Source: Myxococcales bacterium (GTDB taxonomy: Bacteria; Myxococcota; Myxococcia; Myxococcales; Anaeromyxobacteraceae). From it: a stretch of 11,280 nt of DNA. Made by a program: the position numbers and the translations under genes. This document shows positions 1-7,082 of the stretch, piece by piece; within the stretch, counting starts at the first letter, position 1, and each line of letters opens with the position of its first letter. The notes beneath the pieces are model-generated. The model was given only the letters and a program-made list of their open reading frames with translations, searched no databases and was not told the DNA's origin. The stretch covers positions 1 to 11,280 of the forward strand of contig JAJYHA010000379.1 in the NCBI GenBank assembly GCA_021784995.1. The letters run 5' to 3'.

Positions 1-1491
1 CTCCGCCAGCGGCAACAGGATCCGGAAGGTCGTCCCCGCGCCGACTTTGCTCTCGACGCCGATGGTGCCGCCGTGCTGCGAGACGATGCCGTGCACGATG
101 GCCATCCCGAGCCCGGTGCCGCTCCCGCGAGGCTTGGTCGTGAAGAACGGCTCGAAGATGTGGGCCTTCACGTCGTCGCGCATGCCGGCGCCGGTGTCGG
201 ACACCTCGATGCAGCCCGCCTCCGTCCGCGCGCCGCCCGGGGCGGCGTCGCCCTCCGCCGTCACGGCGCGCCGGATCGCGAGCGTCAGCGTGCCCCTGCC
301 TCGCATCGCGTCGCGCCCGTTCGCGACCAGGTTCACGAGCACCTGCCCCAGCTGCTCCGGGTCGCCCGTCACGAGGACCGGATCGGGGGCGAGCGCCACC
401 CGGAGCTCCAGGTCCGGGCCCGAGAGCTTGCGCAGGAGGCCCTCCGCGTCGCGCAGCAGGACGTTGAGGTCCAGCGGCGCGAGGCGGAGCGGCTGGCGGC
501 GCCCGAACGCGAGCAGCCTGCGCGTGAGCGTGGTGGCCCGGTCCGCGGCCTGCAGGATGCTCCGGAGATCCTCCTCGAGCGGCCCTGGCGCCGCCGTCTC
601 CGCCGCCATCCGTGCGCTGCTCGTGATCACGGTGAGCAGGTTGTTGAAGTCGTGGGCGACGCACCCGGCCATCAGCCCGAGCGCCTCCATCTTCTGCGAC
701 TCCAGGAGCCGGAGGTGGAGCGCCCGCTTCGCCTCGCCCTCCTCCAGCAGCCGCCGCTCGCCGCGCGCCAGGGCGACCGACGCCTGGTTCAGGGTCTCCC
801 CCAGCTGCCGGATCTCGTTCGGACCGCGCGGCACGTGGATCTGGTCGCCCTTGCGCACGTCGAGGTGGCGCGCGAACCCGGCGAGCCGCCGGATCGCCCC
901 CAGCGGTCCACGCAGCGCCCAGAGGAGCAGCCCCAGGCTCACCAGCAGCGAGGCGGCGATCACGAGGAGCGCGCGCCGCTTGATCTCGTCCAGCGAGGCG
1001 CGGAGCGGCGAGAGGTCGTAGGTCTCCCGGACGAAGCCGATCGTCCGGGTCCCGCCCACGATCGGAGACCACAGGACGACCGCGGCGTCGTGGTCTCCGT
1101 CCTCCGCCTCCGCCTCCGCGCCGAGCCCTCCCGGGGGCGCGGCGATGCGGCGCGGCCTCGTCACGACCTCGCCGAGCGCACGGTGGACGTCGCGCCGGAC
1201 CTCGCTCAGCACGTCCCCGTCGAGATCGCAGACCTGCAGCCGGAGGACCCCCGGAATCCGGAGGGCCTGGAGCAGGAGCTCGTCGATCGCCGCGAAGTCC
1301 TCCGTCACGAGCTTGCCGGCCAGGCTCGGGCCGAGGCTCCCCAGGCCGGCGCGCGCGCTCTCGATCACGCGCGAGCGGTGGTCGCGCGCGGCGGTCCGCG
1401 CCTGCAGGAGCCCGAACGTCACCACACTTCCCACCAGGACCAGGATCGTGACGCCGTAGACGCGCGCGGCGAGGCTCCGGAGCCCGCTCAC
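1..1491 (-). CDS. Sensor histidine kinase, 3' end beyond the window
   Basis: Membrane two-component kinase that should autophosphorylate a histidine and pass the phosphate to a response regulator not in this window. Reading leftward from GTG at 1491 gives 497 codons with no stop. Residues 12-30 and 173-192 are membrane helices flanking a periplasmic sensor region of about 140 residues, perhaps CHASE8- or Cache-like. A HAMP-like linker (about 193-246) and a HisKA helix pair follow, with H-box VAHDFNNLL (His280). The ATPase domain shows the N-box NLVANGRDAM (386-396), G1 DTGAGM (432-437), F-box FEPFFTTK (446-453) and G2 GTGLGMAIVHG. All catalytic boxes are intact. The GTG overlaps the stop of the upstream PhnD-like gene (GTGA), so the two are translationally coupled. 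The end of the ATPase domain is reached, so either a few residues or a C-terminal receiver domain is missing. Confidence 0.93.
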   Translation of the reverse strand, partial: MSGLRSLAARVYGVTILVLVGSVVTFGLLQARTAARDHRSRVIESARAGLGSLGPSLAGKLVTEDFAAIDELLLQALRIPGVLRLQVCDLDGDVLSEVRRDVHRALGEVVTRPRRIAAPPGGLGAEAEAEDGDHDAAVVLWSPIVGGTRTIGFVRETYDLSPLRASLDEIKRRALLVIAASLLVSLGLLLWALRGPLGAIRRLAGFARHLDVRKGDQIHVPRGPNEIRQLGETLNQASVALARGERRLLEEGEAKRALHLRLLESQKMEALGLMAGCVAHDFNNLLTVITSSARMAAETAAPGPLEEDLRSILQAADRATTLTRRLLAFGRRQPLRLAPLDLNVLLRDAEGLLRKLSGPDLELRVALAPDPVLVTGDPEQLGQVLVNLVANGRDAMRGRGTLTLAIRRAVTAEGDAAPGGARTEAGCIEVSDTGAGMRDDVKAHIFEPFFTTKPRGSGTGLGMAIVHGIVSQHGGTIGVESKVGAGTTFRILLPLAE

Positions 1492-2366
1492 GGCGCCCGC
1501 CGTCCACGGCGCGCGCGCGCGACGGGCCCGTAATCGCGCTCGTAGTCGGCTGGCTCCGGATCGGGCATGTGGATCCCCTCGAGCAGGGCGCGGCCGGGGG
1601 CGTCCCTCTCCATCTCCAGGAACGCGCCGACGATCCGCGCCCGGATCTCCCGGGGCACGCGAGGGTGAGCGGAGAGCGGGTGGGAGGCGGTGTCCCGCGA
1701 CGAGACGAGGGGGCGCACGGCGCTCCGGAGCGCGTCGGGCATCTCCTCCAGGCGCAGGTCCAGCACCGCGCCCGCCTCGGCCCTCCCCAGGGCGACGCTC
1801 CGCACGGCGTTGAGGCTCGTCCCCGCGTACATCTGCTGCACCAGCGGCTGCAGGCCGGCGCTCCGCAGCATCTGCTCCAGGAGCTCGGTGCAGTAGGATT
1901 GCCGCCCGACCACGGCGATCCGCTTCCCGGCCAGCTCGGAGATGGAGCGGACCGCGCTGTCCCTGCGCACGAAGACGATCACCGCCACGCGACGGCGATC
2001 GCGGACCAGCGGCTCGTAACCCTGCCGCTCGTGGGCCTCGATCGTCATGAGGGGGTGCGTGAAGACCAGATCGACGTCGCCCGACTGCAGGGCCTGCTCG
2101 AACCGGGCCATGTCGTCATAGAGCCGCAGGTGGATCGGCGCGCCGACGCGCGCCGCGAGCCGGGCCACGAGCGGGTCCCACTGCTCGTACATCGCGAGCG
2201 GCGGCGCGGACGGGATGACCCCCAGCACGTAGCGCCGCGGTGGCGCCGCGTGGGCCACGCTCCACGCCAGGAGCAGGACGGCCAGCGACGTGCAGCCGAG
2301 GATCCGGCACGAGCTCGACGGTTCTCCCGGTGGCCGCAAACGCCGATGCACCCGCCGCACCTCCAT
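1488..2366 (-). CDS. PhnD-like periplasmic solute-binding protein
   Basis: A 292-residue secreted binding protein of the phosphate/phosphite/phosphonate (PhnD, PF12974) type. A long basic N-terminus leads to a hydrophobic stretch (about 27-37) and an AHA-A signal peptidase site near residues 38-41. The mature part opens with VLGVIPSAPP, then LVARLAARVG, the YDDMARFEQALQSGDVDL stretch (83-100) and FTHPLMTIEA, all typical of the family. SISELAGKRIAVVG (141-154) starts the second lobe. No permease or ATPase gene is adjacent; the next gene, overlapping by GTGA, is a histidine kinase. I infer that the protein presents a ligand to that kinase rather than feeding an importer. The ATG at 2366 has only a weak ribosome site. 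GTG at 2351, preceded by GGAGG, is a credible alternative start that shortens the protein by five residues. The ligand is unknown. Confidence 0.85.
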   Translation of the reverse strand: MEVRRVHRRLRPPGEPSSSCRILGCTSLAVLLLAWSVAHAAPPRRYVLGVIPSAPPLAMYEQWDPLVARLAARVGAPIHLRLYDDMARFEQALQSGDVDLVFTHPLMTIEAHERQGYEPLVRDRRRVAVIVFVRRDSAVRSISELAGKRIAVVGRQSYCTELLEQMLRSAGLQPLVQQMYAGTSLNAVRSVALGRAEAGAVLDLRLEEMPDALRSAVRPLVSSRDTASHPLSAHPRVPREIRARIVGAFLEMERDAPGRALLEGIHMPDPEPADYERDYGPVARARRGRRAP

Positions 2367-2391
2367 GCTCGACCCGCCCGGCCGGCATGCT

Positions 2392-2407
2392 AGCCCCGGT
2401 CGGGGCT
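2392..2407. repeat. Small dyad upstream of the PhnD-like gene
   Basis: AGCCCC and GGGGCT form perfect 6-base arms around GGTC. The site lies about 26-41 bases upstream of the 2366 start on the minus strand, so it could be an operator or a leader hairpin. No regulator can be assigned. Confidence 0.3.
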
Positions 2408-2415
2408 GGGTCGAC

Positions 2416-2439
2416 TATTGCGTCGCGGTATTTTGTCGC
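2416..2439. repeat. Short tandem repeat in the PhnD-like upstream region
   Basis: TATTGCGTCGC (2416-2426) and TATTTTGTCGC (2429-2439) match at 9 of 11 positions with a 13-base period. They sit in the most AT-rich part of the 186-base gap between the DUF6282 gene and the PhnD-like gene. They could be part of the promoter or a regulator site. Nothing else in this gap looks coding. Confidence 0.3.
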
Positions 2440-2522
2440 AGAGTGCGCCCTCTCGCCGCGGGGCCCGTCGTGGAGGTGCGGCCCGTCGTCGAGGTCGAGC
2501 TCGGTCGTCTCACGCCCTCTGC

Positions 2523-2540
2523 GGCACCGCCGACGGTGCC
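2523..2540 (-). terminator. Hairpin after the DUF6282-type gene
   Basis: GGCACCG (2523-2529) and CGGTGCC (2534-2540) form a perfect 7-bp stem with a 4-base loop, 12 bases past the stop of the DUF6282-type gene on the minus strand. No T-run follows, so it is terminator-like rather than a classical intrinsic terminator. Confidence 0.4.
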
Positions 2541-2552
2541 CGTTCGCCGTTC

Positions 2553-3602
2553 TCAGCCCATCAGCAGCGCGCCCGGCACCTCACGCCCCATCACGCGGAT
2601 CTCGTCGCGGGTGATCCCCTCCGCCACGAGCCCCTCGACCAGCAGCGCGTAGCCATCCGCCGGGATGGGATTCCCCGCCTGACCCAGGTCGGTCGAGAGG
2701 TGGAAGTGGCGCGCTCCGATCGCGCGGACCGACTGCGCCATCTCACGATAGTCGACCCGCCGCCAGGGCCGCATCCAGGCCACGTGCGCCGCCGGCCCCA
2801 TGAGCGGTCCCACCGCCGCCAGCTCGAGGCGGGCGCCCAGCTCCGCCGCCTCGCGCAGTTGCGCGAGCGTGAACCCCGGCACCTCGAGCAGGGCGTGCGT
2901 CACGCTCACGCGGGTGCAGCCCGCCTCGCGCGCCGCGCGGACCACCGCCAGCGCCTCGTCGGCCCCGAGGTGCCCGGTGCACACCACGAGATCGTGGCGG
3001 GCGCAGCACGCCAGCACCTGGCGCACGGAGGGCAGCACCGCTCCCCGCTCGTCGAGGACCCGGATCCCCTCCGGCCCGTTCTTGAAGTGGCGGACGTGGT
3101 GGTCGGCGTCGAAGGTCGGGAACCAGACCGCGCGGCCGAGCCCACCCTGCACGCGCGTCATCCACTCGACCGCCTCGGCGTTCAGGCCCCCGACCGCGCC
3201 GTTGAGGACGATCCCGCCGAAGGCCAGAACTCCCTGGACCTGGCGTCGCGCCAGCCAGGCGCGGTCGGCGGTGACGAGCGTGTGGGCCTTGAGGACGAAG
3301 CCCTCCATGCCCCGGTCCCTGTAGAGCCGTGCGGCGTCCACGTCGTCCAGGGCGCGCCCGAAGACGTCCGGTGCGCAGTGCACGTGCAGGTCGATGAGCC
3401 CGGCGACGGGACTCACGACGGGCGGCGGCGCCGGGTACTGGCGGGCCGGGCCGGGCCCCGCGGTGCCGTCCCCTCGCTCCTCTGCCCCGGGATCGCCGCC
3501 GGCCACGGCGACAGGCCGTGCCGGAGCGCCCGGGCCGCAACAGTCGGTGAAGCTCCACCGCGGGACGCGGAACGGGCGTGGAGAGGGATCGGCGGTGGTC
3601 AA
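2553..3602 (-). CDS. DUF6282-type metal-dependent hydrolase
   Basis: Predicted cytoplasmic hydrolase resembling DUF6282 proteins, an amidohydrolase-like TIM-barrel group with unknown substrate. The core begins at about residue 67 with GLIDLHVHCAPDVFGR; His73 and His75 form the HxH metal motif at the end of strand 1. Other candidate metal or catalytic residues are Lys105/His107 (VLKAHT), His168/His169 (DADHHVRH), His211 (CTGHLG), His236 (VTHALLE) and Asp305 (LSTDLGQ). The start is TTG at 3602, chosen because GGAGG lies 7 bases upstream. That gives 349 residues with a Pro/Gly/Ala-rich extension of about 62 residues before the conserved core. GTG at 3416 would give a 287-residue protein beginning just before the core. 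The gene is divergent from an MBL hydrolase and transporter 73 bases away, suggesting a shared pathway. The family call comes from recall of the motif pattern. Confidence 0.82.
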   Translation of the reverse strand: MTTADPSPRPFRVPRWSFTDCCGPGAPARPVAVAGGDPGAEERGDGTAGPGPARQYPAPPPVVSPVAGLIDLHVHCAPDVFGRALDDVDAARLYRDRGMEGFVLKAHTLVTADRAWLARRQVQGVLAFGGIVLNGAVGGLNAEAVEWMTRVQGGLGRAVWFPTFDADHHVRHFKNGPEGIRVLDERGAVLPSVRQVLACCARHDLVVCTGHLGADEALAVVRAAREAGCTRVSVTHALLEVPGFTLAQLREAAELGARLELAAVGPLMGPAAHVAWMRPWRRVDYREMAQSVRAIGARHFHLSTDLGQAGNPIPADGYALLVEGLVAEGITRDEIRVMGREVPGALLMG

Positions 3603-3609
3603 GGACGTT

Positions 3610-3614
3610 CCTCC
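3610..3614 (-). promoter_or_regulatory. Ribosome binding site supporting a TTG start
   Basis: On the minus strand GGAGG lies 7 bases before TTG at 3602-3600. It is the main support for the long form of the DUF6282-type protein. The 73-base divergent gap (3603-3675) also holds the opposite-strand ribosome site, so promoters for both genes must be very compact or overlap the coding ends. Confidence 0.5.
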
Positions 3615-3675
3615 GTTCGCCGCTGGTGACGCCGGCCCGGCACCCTGCTAATGGTGGACGCGCGAGGGAGGCGCC

Positions 3676-4425
3676 GTGGGCTCAATCTACCGGATCCTGT
3701 TGCCGGGCGTGCCCGTCTCCTCGGGGCGTGGCGCGCTCGGCTGGTGCAGCGTGGTGCTGCTCCGCGCCGGCGGCAAGAACATCCTCTTCGACACCGGCTC
3801 GTACGGCGACCGTCCCCTCCTCCTCCAGCAGCTCGCGGGCTGCGGGCTCGCGCCGGAGGACGTGGACCTGATCTTCGCCTCGCACTTCCACTACGATCAC
3901 GTCGTCAACGCGGAGCTGTTCGGGTGCGAGGTGGCGGTCTCCCGGGCCGAGTGGCGCTACGTCGTGGAGGGCGACTACCTCGCGCGGCGGGACCCCTTCG
4001 TCCCTCGCGCCCTGGTCGGCCACCTCGGGAAGCGGCTGGTCCCGGTCGGCGGCGGTGACGAGCTCGCGCCGGGGATCGTCACCGTCGAGCTCCCGGGCCA
4101 CACGCCCGGCACCACGGGGCTGCTCGTGCGGGACGAGGGCGTGCTCCTCGCCAGCGACGCCGTCAAGAACGCCTGGGACTTCGTGCGCGGCGCGCCGCCG
4201 CCCTCCTTCTTCTCGGCCGAGACGGCCCCGGCCAACTACCGCCGCGTGCGCGAGCTGGCGCGGGTGGTGGTGCCCGGCCACGACCGCCCCTTCGAGCTCC
4301 TCCCCGACGGAGGGGTGCGCCTGCTCGGGAGCGCGCTCGAGGTCGGCATCGACCTCTTCGACGATCCCGCGCGAGCGGCGCGCCGGCTGACGCTGCTCGA
4401 GCCGGCCGGCCCCTCGGGAGCGTGA
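3676..4425 (+). CDS. MBL-fold metallo-hydrolase
   Basis: A 249-residue metallo-beta-lactamase-fold hydrolase, probably cytoplasmic, since no signal peptide is seen. The binuclear metal motif HFHYDH is complete (His70, His72, Asp74, His75). His142 in ELPGHTPGTTG, Asp161 in LLASDAVKNAWDF and His202 in VVPGHDRPF supply the remaining expected ligands. The length and layout resemble N-acyl-homoserine-lactonase-like and other small MBL esterases/lactonases, but the substrate cannot be read from sequence. The GTG start at 3676 is preceded by GAGGGAGG (3664-3671). The gene lies 48 bases before an MFS transporter on the same strand and head to head with the DUF6282-type hydrolase. I infer that it opens or hydrolyses a compound imported by that transporter. 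Quorum quenching is possible but not favoured by this context. Confidence 0.9.
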   Translation: MGSIYRILLPGVPVSSGRGALGWCSVVLLRAGGKNILFDTGSYGDRPLLLQQLAGCGLAPEDVDLIFASHFHYDHVVNAELFGCEVAVSRAEWRYVVEGDYLARRDPFVPRALVGHLGKRLVPVGGGDELAPGIVTVELPGHTPGTTGLLVRDEGVLLASDAVKNAWDFVRGAPPPSFFSAETAPANYRRVRELARVVVPGHDRPFELLPDGGVRLLGSALEVGIDLFDDPARAARRLTLLEPAGPSGA

Positions 4426-4473
4426 CGGGCGAAGGACACGGCGGGATCACCACACGCATCGAAGGAGATCGAC

Positions 4474-5736
4474 ATGAGCGAGCTCGGCTCACCGGCCGCA
4501 TCGGCCGCCCCCTGGTGGAGGGAGATCAAGCGGGAGCAGTGGTACGTGCTCGCGGCGGGGCAGATGGGATGGGCCCTCGACGCCTTCGACGTGCTCCTGT
4601 ACGCCTTCTGCCTCACGTCCATCATGAAGGAGTGGGGGCACGCGCCCTCCGCCGCCGGCTTCATGGTCACGGTGACGCTGTTCGCCTCCTCGTTCGGCGG
4701 CATCATCTTCGGCGCGGTGGCCGACCGCATCGGGCGCAAGAAGGCGCTCATGCTGACGGTGCTGGTCTTCTCCCTCTGCTCCGGCCTCTCGGGCCTCGCC
4801 CAGAACCTGGTCCAGCTCGCCATCGCCCGCACCCTCCTCGGCCTGGGCATGGGCGGCGAGTGGGCCTCGGGCGCGCTGCTGGTCTCGGAGACGTGGCCCG
4901 CCCAGCACCGCGGCAAGGCGGTGGGCCTGATGCAGGGAGGCTGGGCCATCGGCTACATCCTCGCGGCCATCGCCGCCGCCACCGTCCTGCCCGCCTTCGG
5001 CTGGCGCGCCATGTTCTTCGTCGGCATCCTGCCCGCCCTCTTCACGGTCTGGATCCGGACCAAGGTGAAGGAGTCCGAGGTCTGGGTCGCCGAGAAGCGC
5101 AAGCGCACCGACGAGCGCCGCCCCGCGGGCAGCTTCCTGCAGATCTTCGGCCCCGGGTTGCTGCGCTACACGCTCGCGAGCACGCTCATCAGCAGCTTCG
5201 TCATGTTCGCCTACTGGGGTCTCTTCTCCTGGATGCCGGGGTTCCTCTCCAGCCCGGTCGCGAAGGGCGGCGCCGGGCTGTCGGCGGTCCGGGCGCCGAT
5301 CTGGGTCATCCCGATGATGGTCGGAGCCTTCTTCGGCTACGTCAGCTTCGGCTTCATCGCCGACAAGCTCGGCCGGCGCCCCACCTTCGCCGCCTACCTC
5401 TTCGTGTCGGCGGTGCTGGTGGTGATCTTCGGCCACGTGCGCAACCCTGCCGTCCTCATGATCATGGGGCCGTTCGTCGGCTTCTTCGGGTCGGGGTACT
5501 TCAGCGCCTTCGGCGCCTTCGTCTCGGAGCTCTTCCCCACCCGCGCGCGCGGGTCGGCGGTGGGCTTCACCTACAACACCGGTCGCATGGTGAGCGCCAT
5601 CGCCCCCACGGTGATCGGCTACTTCGCCGGGCGGTACGGCGTGGGCGGCGCCCTCACCATCACGGCCATCGCCTTCGTGCTGGGCGGGTTCTCCATCTTC
5701 CTCGTGCCCGAGACGCGCGGGGCGGTGCTCCAGTAG
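4474..5736 (+). CDS. MFS transporter, AAHS/organic-acid symporter-like
   Basis: A 420-residue inner-membrane transporter with about 12 membrane helices. The first helix contains ALDAFDVLLY (Asp36, Asp39), the charged pattern typical of aromatic-acid:H+ symporters and related sialate/organic-acid carriers. MFS motif A is GAVADRIGRKK (80-90), repeated as FIADKLGRRP (294-303) after the central loop. Helix 4 carries RTLLGLGMGGEWASG, and SELFPTRARGSAVGF (351-365) is the usual repeat before helix 11. A basic central loop (about 196-216) separates the halves. The ATG is preceded by AAGGAG with a 6-7 base spacer. It probably shares a transcript with the MBL hydrolase upstream and ends before a hairpin at 5761. 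The likely substrate is a carboxylate, perhaps aromatic; the exact compound is unknown. Confidence 0.9.
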   Translation: MSELGSPAASAAPWWREIKREQWYVLAAGQMGWALDAFDVLLYAFCLTSIMKEWGHAPSAAGFMVTVTLFASSFGGIIFGAVADRIGRKKALMLTVLVFSLCSGLSGLAQNLVQLAIARTLLGLGMGGEWASGALLVSETWPAQHRGKAVGLMQGGWAIGYILAAIAAATVLPAFGWRAMFFVGILPALFTVWIRTKVKESEVWVAEKRKRTDERRPAGSFLQIFGPGLLRYTLASTLISSFVMFAYWGLFSWMPGFLSSPVAKGGAGLSAVRAPIWVIPMMVGAFFGYVSFGFIADKLGRRPTFAAYLFVSAVLVVIFGHVRNPAVLMIMGPFVGFFGSGYFSAFGAFVSELFPTRARGSAVGFTYNTGRMVSAIAPTVIGYFAGRYGVGGALTITAIAFVLGGFSIFLVPETRGAVLQ

Positions 5737-5760
5737 GCGCGCCGGGCGGGCGGCCAGGGG

Positions 5761-5788
5761 GCGGGGCGCCTACCGGGAGGCGCCCCGC
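5761..5788. terminator. Bidirectional hairpin between convergent genes
   Basis: GCGGGGCGCCT (5761-5771) and AGGCGCCCCGC (5778-5788) form a perfect 11-bp, almost all G-C stem with a 6-base loop. It lies 24 bases past the MFS stop and 15 bases past the asparaginase stop, so it can serve both converging transcripts. There is no T-run on either side. Confidence 0.65.
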
Positions 5789-5803
5789 GCAGGCCCCGAC
5801 CGC

Positions 5804-6904
5804 TCAGCGATCGAACATCCTCTGCAGCTCCTTCTGATCGCGCGTGGTCTGGAGCGCGAGCATCAGGAGGATTCGCGCCTTCACGGGCGAAAGGTCGTCG
5901 CCCGTGACCGCGCCGGCGTCGCGCAGGGTCTTGCCGCCGCCCTCGAAGCCGTAGTGCGGCAGGACGCGCCCGTTGGGCACGCGGCTCGTGATGACCACGG
6001 GCACGCCCCTGGCGATCGCCTCCTTGATGCCCTGCATGAGCGGGACGTTCACGTTGCCCCAGCCGAGCGCCTGGATGACGATCCCCTTCGCGCCCGCGGC
6101 GAGCGCCGCGCGGACCAGGGCGCCGTCGGCGCCGCCGTACATCGCGACGATGTCCACCCGCGGGAGCGGCGCGGGCTTGCCGTCCGGTCCCTGGACGTCG
6201 CGCAGCGGCACGTGCTGGCGACGCAGCGGGGCGCGGTAGAACACCACGCGGTCCTCGTCGGCGACGCCCAGGAAGCCGAGGTCGCCCGACTTGAAGGTCT
6301 CCGGCGTGGAGGTGTTGGTCTTGGTGACCTCGCGGGCGGCGTTGATCTGGTCGTTGAGCGCGATCATCGCGCCCTTGCCGCGCGCGTCGGGCGACACGCA
6401 GATGCGCGCCGCGTTGACGAGGTTCCGCGGGCCGTCGAAGTCGCGCTCCGACGCGTTCCGCTGCGCGCCGATCAGGACGATCGGCTTGGGGCTGTCCACG
6501 GTCAGGTCGAGGAACCAGGCGGTCTCCTCCAGCGTGTCGGTGCCGTGGGAGACGACGACGCCGGCCACCTCGGGCCGCGCCAGCGCCGCCTGCGCCGCGT
6601 GGGCCAGCCCCACCCAGCGCTCCGGGTCCATGTAGTCCGACGGGACGTTCGAGAGGTTCTGCACCTCCACGCGCGCCACCTGCCCGATCTCGGGCACGGT
6701 CGCGAGGAGATCCTCGCCCGAGATCGCCGGGACGGGCGCCTTCTTCACCGGGTCGATCTTCATGGCGATGGTGCCGCCCGTCGCGAGCAGCACGACGACC
6801 GGCCTGGCGGCTGCGGGGGACTGGGCGGACGCCGTCCGGGCGACGAGCGTCCCCGCCAGCGCGGCGCACAGCACGAGGCGGGTAGCGAGGCGCGAGGTCT
6901 TCAC
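5804..6904 (-). CDS. Exported type II asparaginase-like amidohydrolase
   Basis: A 366-residue periplasmic enzyme expected to hydrolyse L-asparagine or a related amide to the acid and ammonia. GTG at 6904 is chosen because GGAGGAG lies 9 bases upstream and it places a clean signal peptide at the N-terminus (KTSR, a hydrophobic core, then ASA-Q cleavage near 27/28). A longer reading from TTG at 6970 would bury this signal. The first catalytic motif is LLATGGTIA with nucleophile Thr45; the second is SHGTDTLEETA with Thr122 and Asp123. The catalytic lysine is Lys195 in REVTKTNT. The lid tyrosine that normally follows the first motif (Tyr25 in the E. coli type II enzyme) has no obvious counterpart in KAPVPAISGEDLL, so substrate range may differ. 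The gene stands alone, convergent with the MFS gene. Maximal substrate certainty stops at amidohydrolase. Confidence 0.9.
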   Translation of the reverse strand: MKTSRLATRLVLCAALAGTLVARTASAQSPAAARPVVVLLATGGTIAMKIDPVKKAPVPAISGEDLLATVPEIGQVARVEVQNLSNVPSDYMDPERWVGLAHAAQAALARPEVAGVVVSHGTDTLEETAWFLDLTVDSPKPIVLIGAQRNASERDFDGPRNLVNAARICVSPDARGKGAMIALNDQINAAREVTKTNTSTPETFKSGDLGFLGVADEDRVVFYRAPLRRQHVPLRDVQGPDGKPAPLPRVDIVAMYGGADGALVRAALAAGAKGIVIQALGWGNVNVPLMQGIKEAIARGVPVVITSRVPNGRVLPHYGFEGGGKTLRDAGAVTGDDLSPVKARILLMLALQTTRDQKELQRMFDR

Positions 6905-6913
6905 GTTGGGTGT

Positions 6914-6920
6914 CTCCTCC
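6914..6920 (-). promoter_or_regulatory. Ribosome binding site deciding the asparaginase start
   Basis: GGAGGAG on the minus strand, 9 bases before GTG at 6904, marks the start that yields a normal signal peptide. The remainder of the 178-base gap up to 7083 shows no coding pattern. Confidence 0.6.
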
Positions 6921-7047
6921 GGTCCTGCGGGTTCAGCGAACCGTTTCGCACGCGCGTTCGCCTGCCGCAACCCCAGATCGGCCTGCGCGCCGCAGCGCGC
7001 CGGCGCACGGAGGTGCCGCGGCGGTGCCCGGGACTCCCCCGCCCGAT

Positions 7048-7059
7048 GGAACCGGTTCC
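7048..7059. repeat. Perfect 12-bp palindrome GGAACCGGTTCC
   Basis: A fully symmetric 12-base site lies 24 bases past the lipoprotein stop and upstream of the asparaginase gene. Outer arms CGGGAC (7029-7034) and GTCCCG (7061-7066) make a larger nested inverted repeat around it. It could be an operator for the asparaginase gene or the 3' hairpin of the lipoprotein transcript. Confidence 0.4.
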
Positions 7060-7082
7060 GGTCCCGCGGCCCGGGCGACGGC

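Noticed and set aside
73..1533. 486-codon plus-strand ORF
   Set aside because: It is antisense to the histidine kinase, whose full set of kinase boxes is read on the minus strand. The predicted product is Arg/Ala/Pro-rich with no domain pattern, as expected from high GC content.
2418..3629. 403-codon plus-strand ORF
   Set aside because: Antisense to the DUF6282-type gene. Its product is dominated by Arg, His and Ala with no recognisable motif.
3676..4425. Quorum-quenching lactonase (AiiA-type) as a firm name for the MBL hydrolase
   Set aside because: The metal motif is shared by many MBL enzymes. Neighbouring a hydrolase and an organic-acid transporter points to catabolism, and no lactonase-specific residue could be confirmed.
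5619..6869. 416-codon minus-strand ORF
   Set aside because: It is a frame-shifted shadow of the asparaginase gene on the same strand, rich in Arg and Gly, and lacks any motif.
6905..6970. Longer asparaginase start at TTG 6970
   Set aside because: It would place 22 extra residues before a good signal peptide, and the strong ribosome site GGAGGAG points to GTG 6904.
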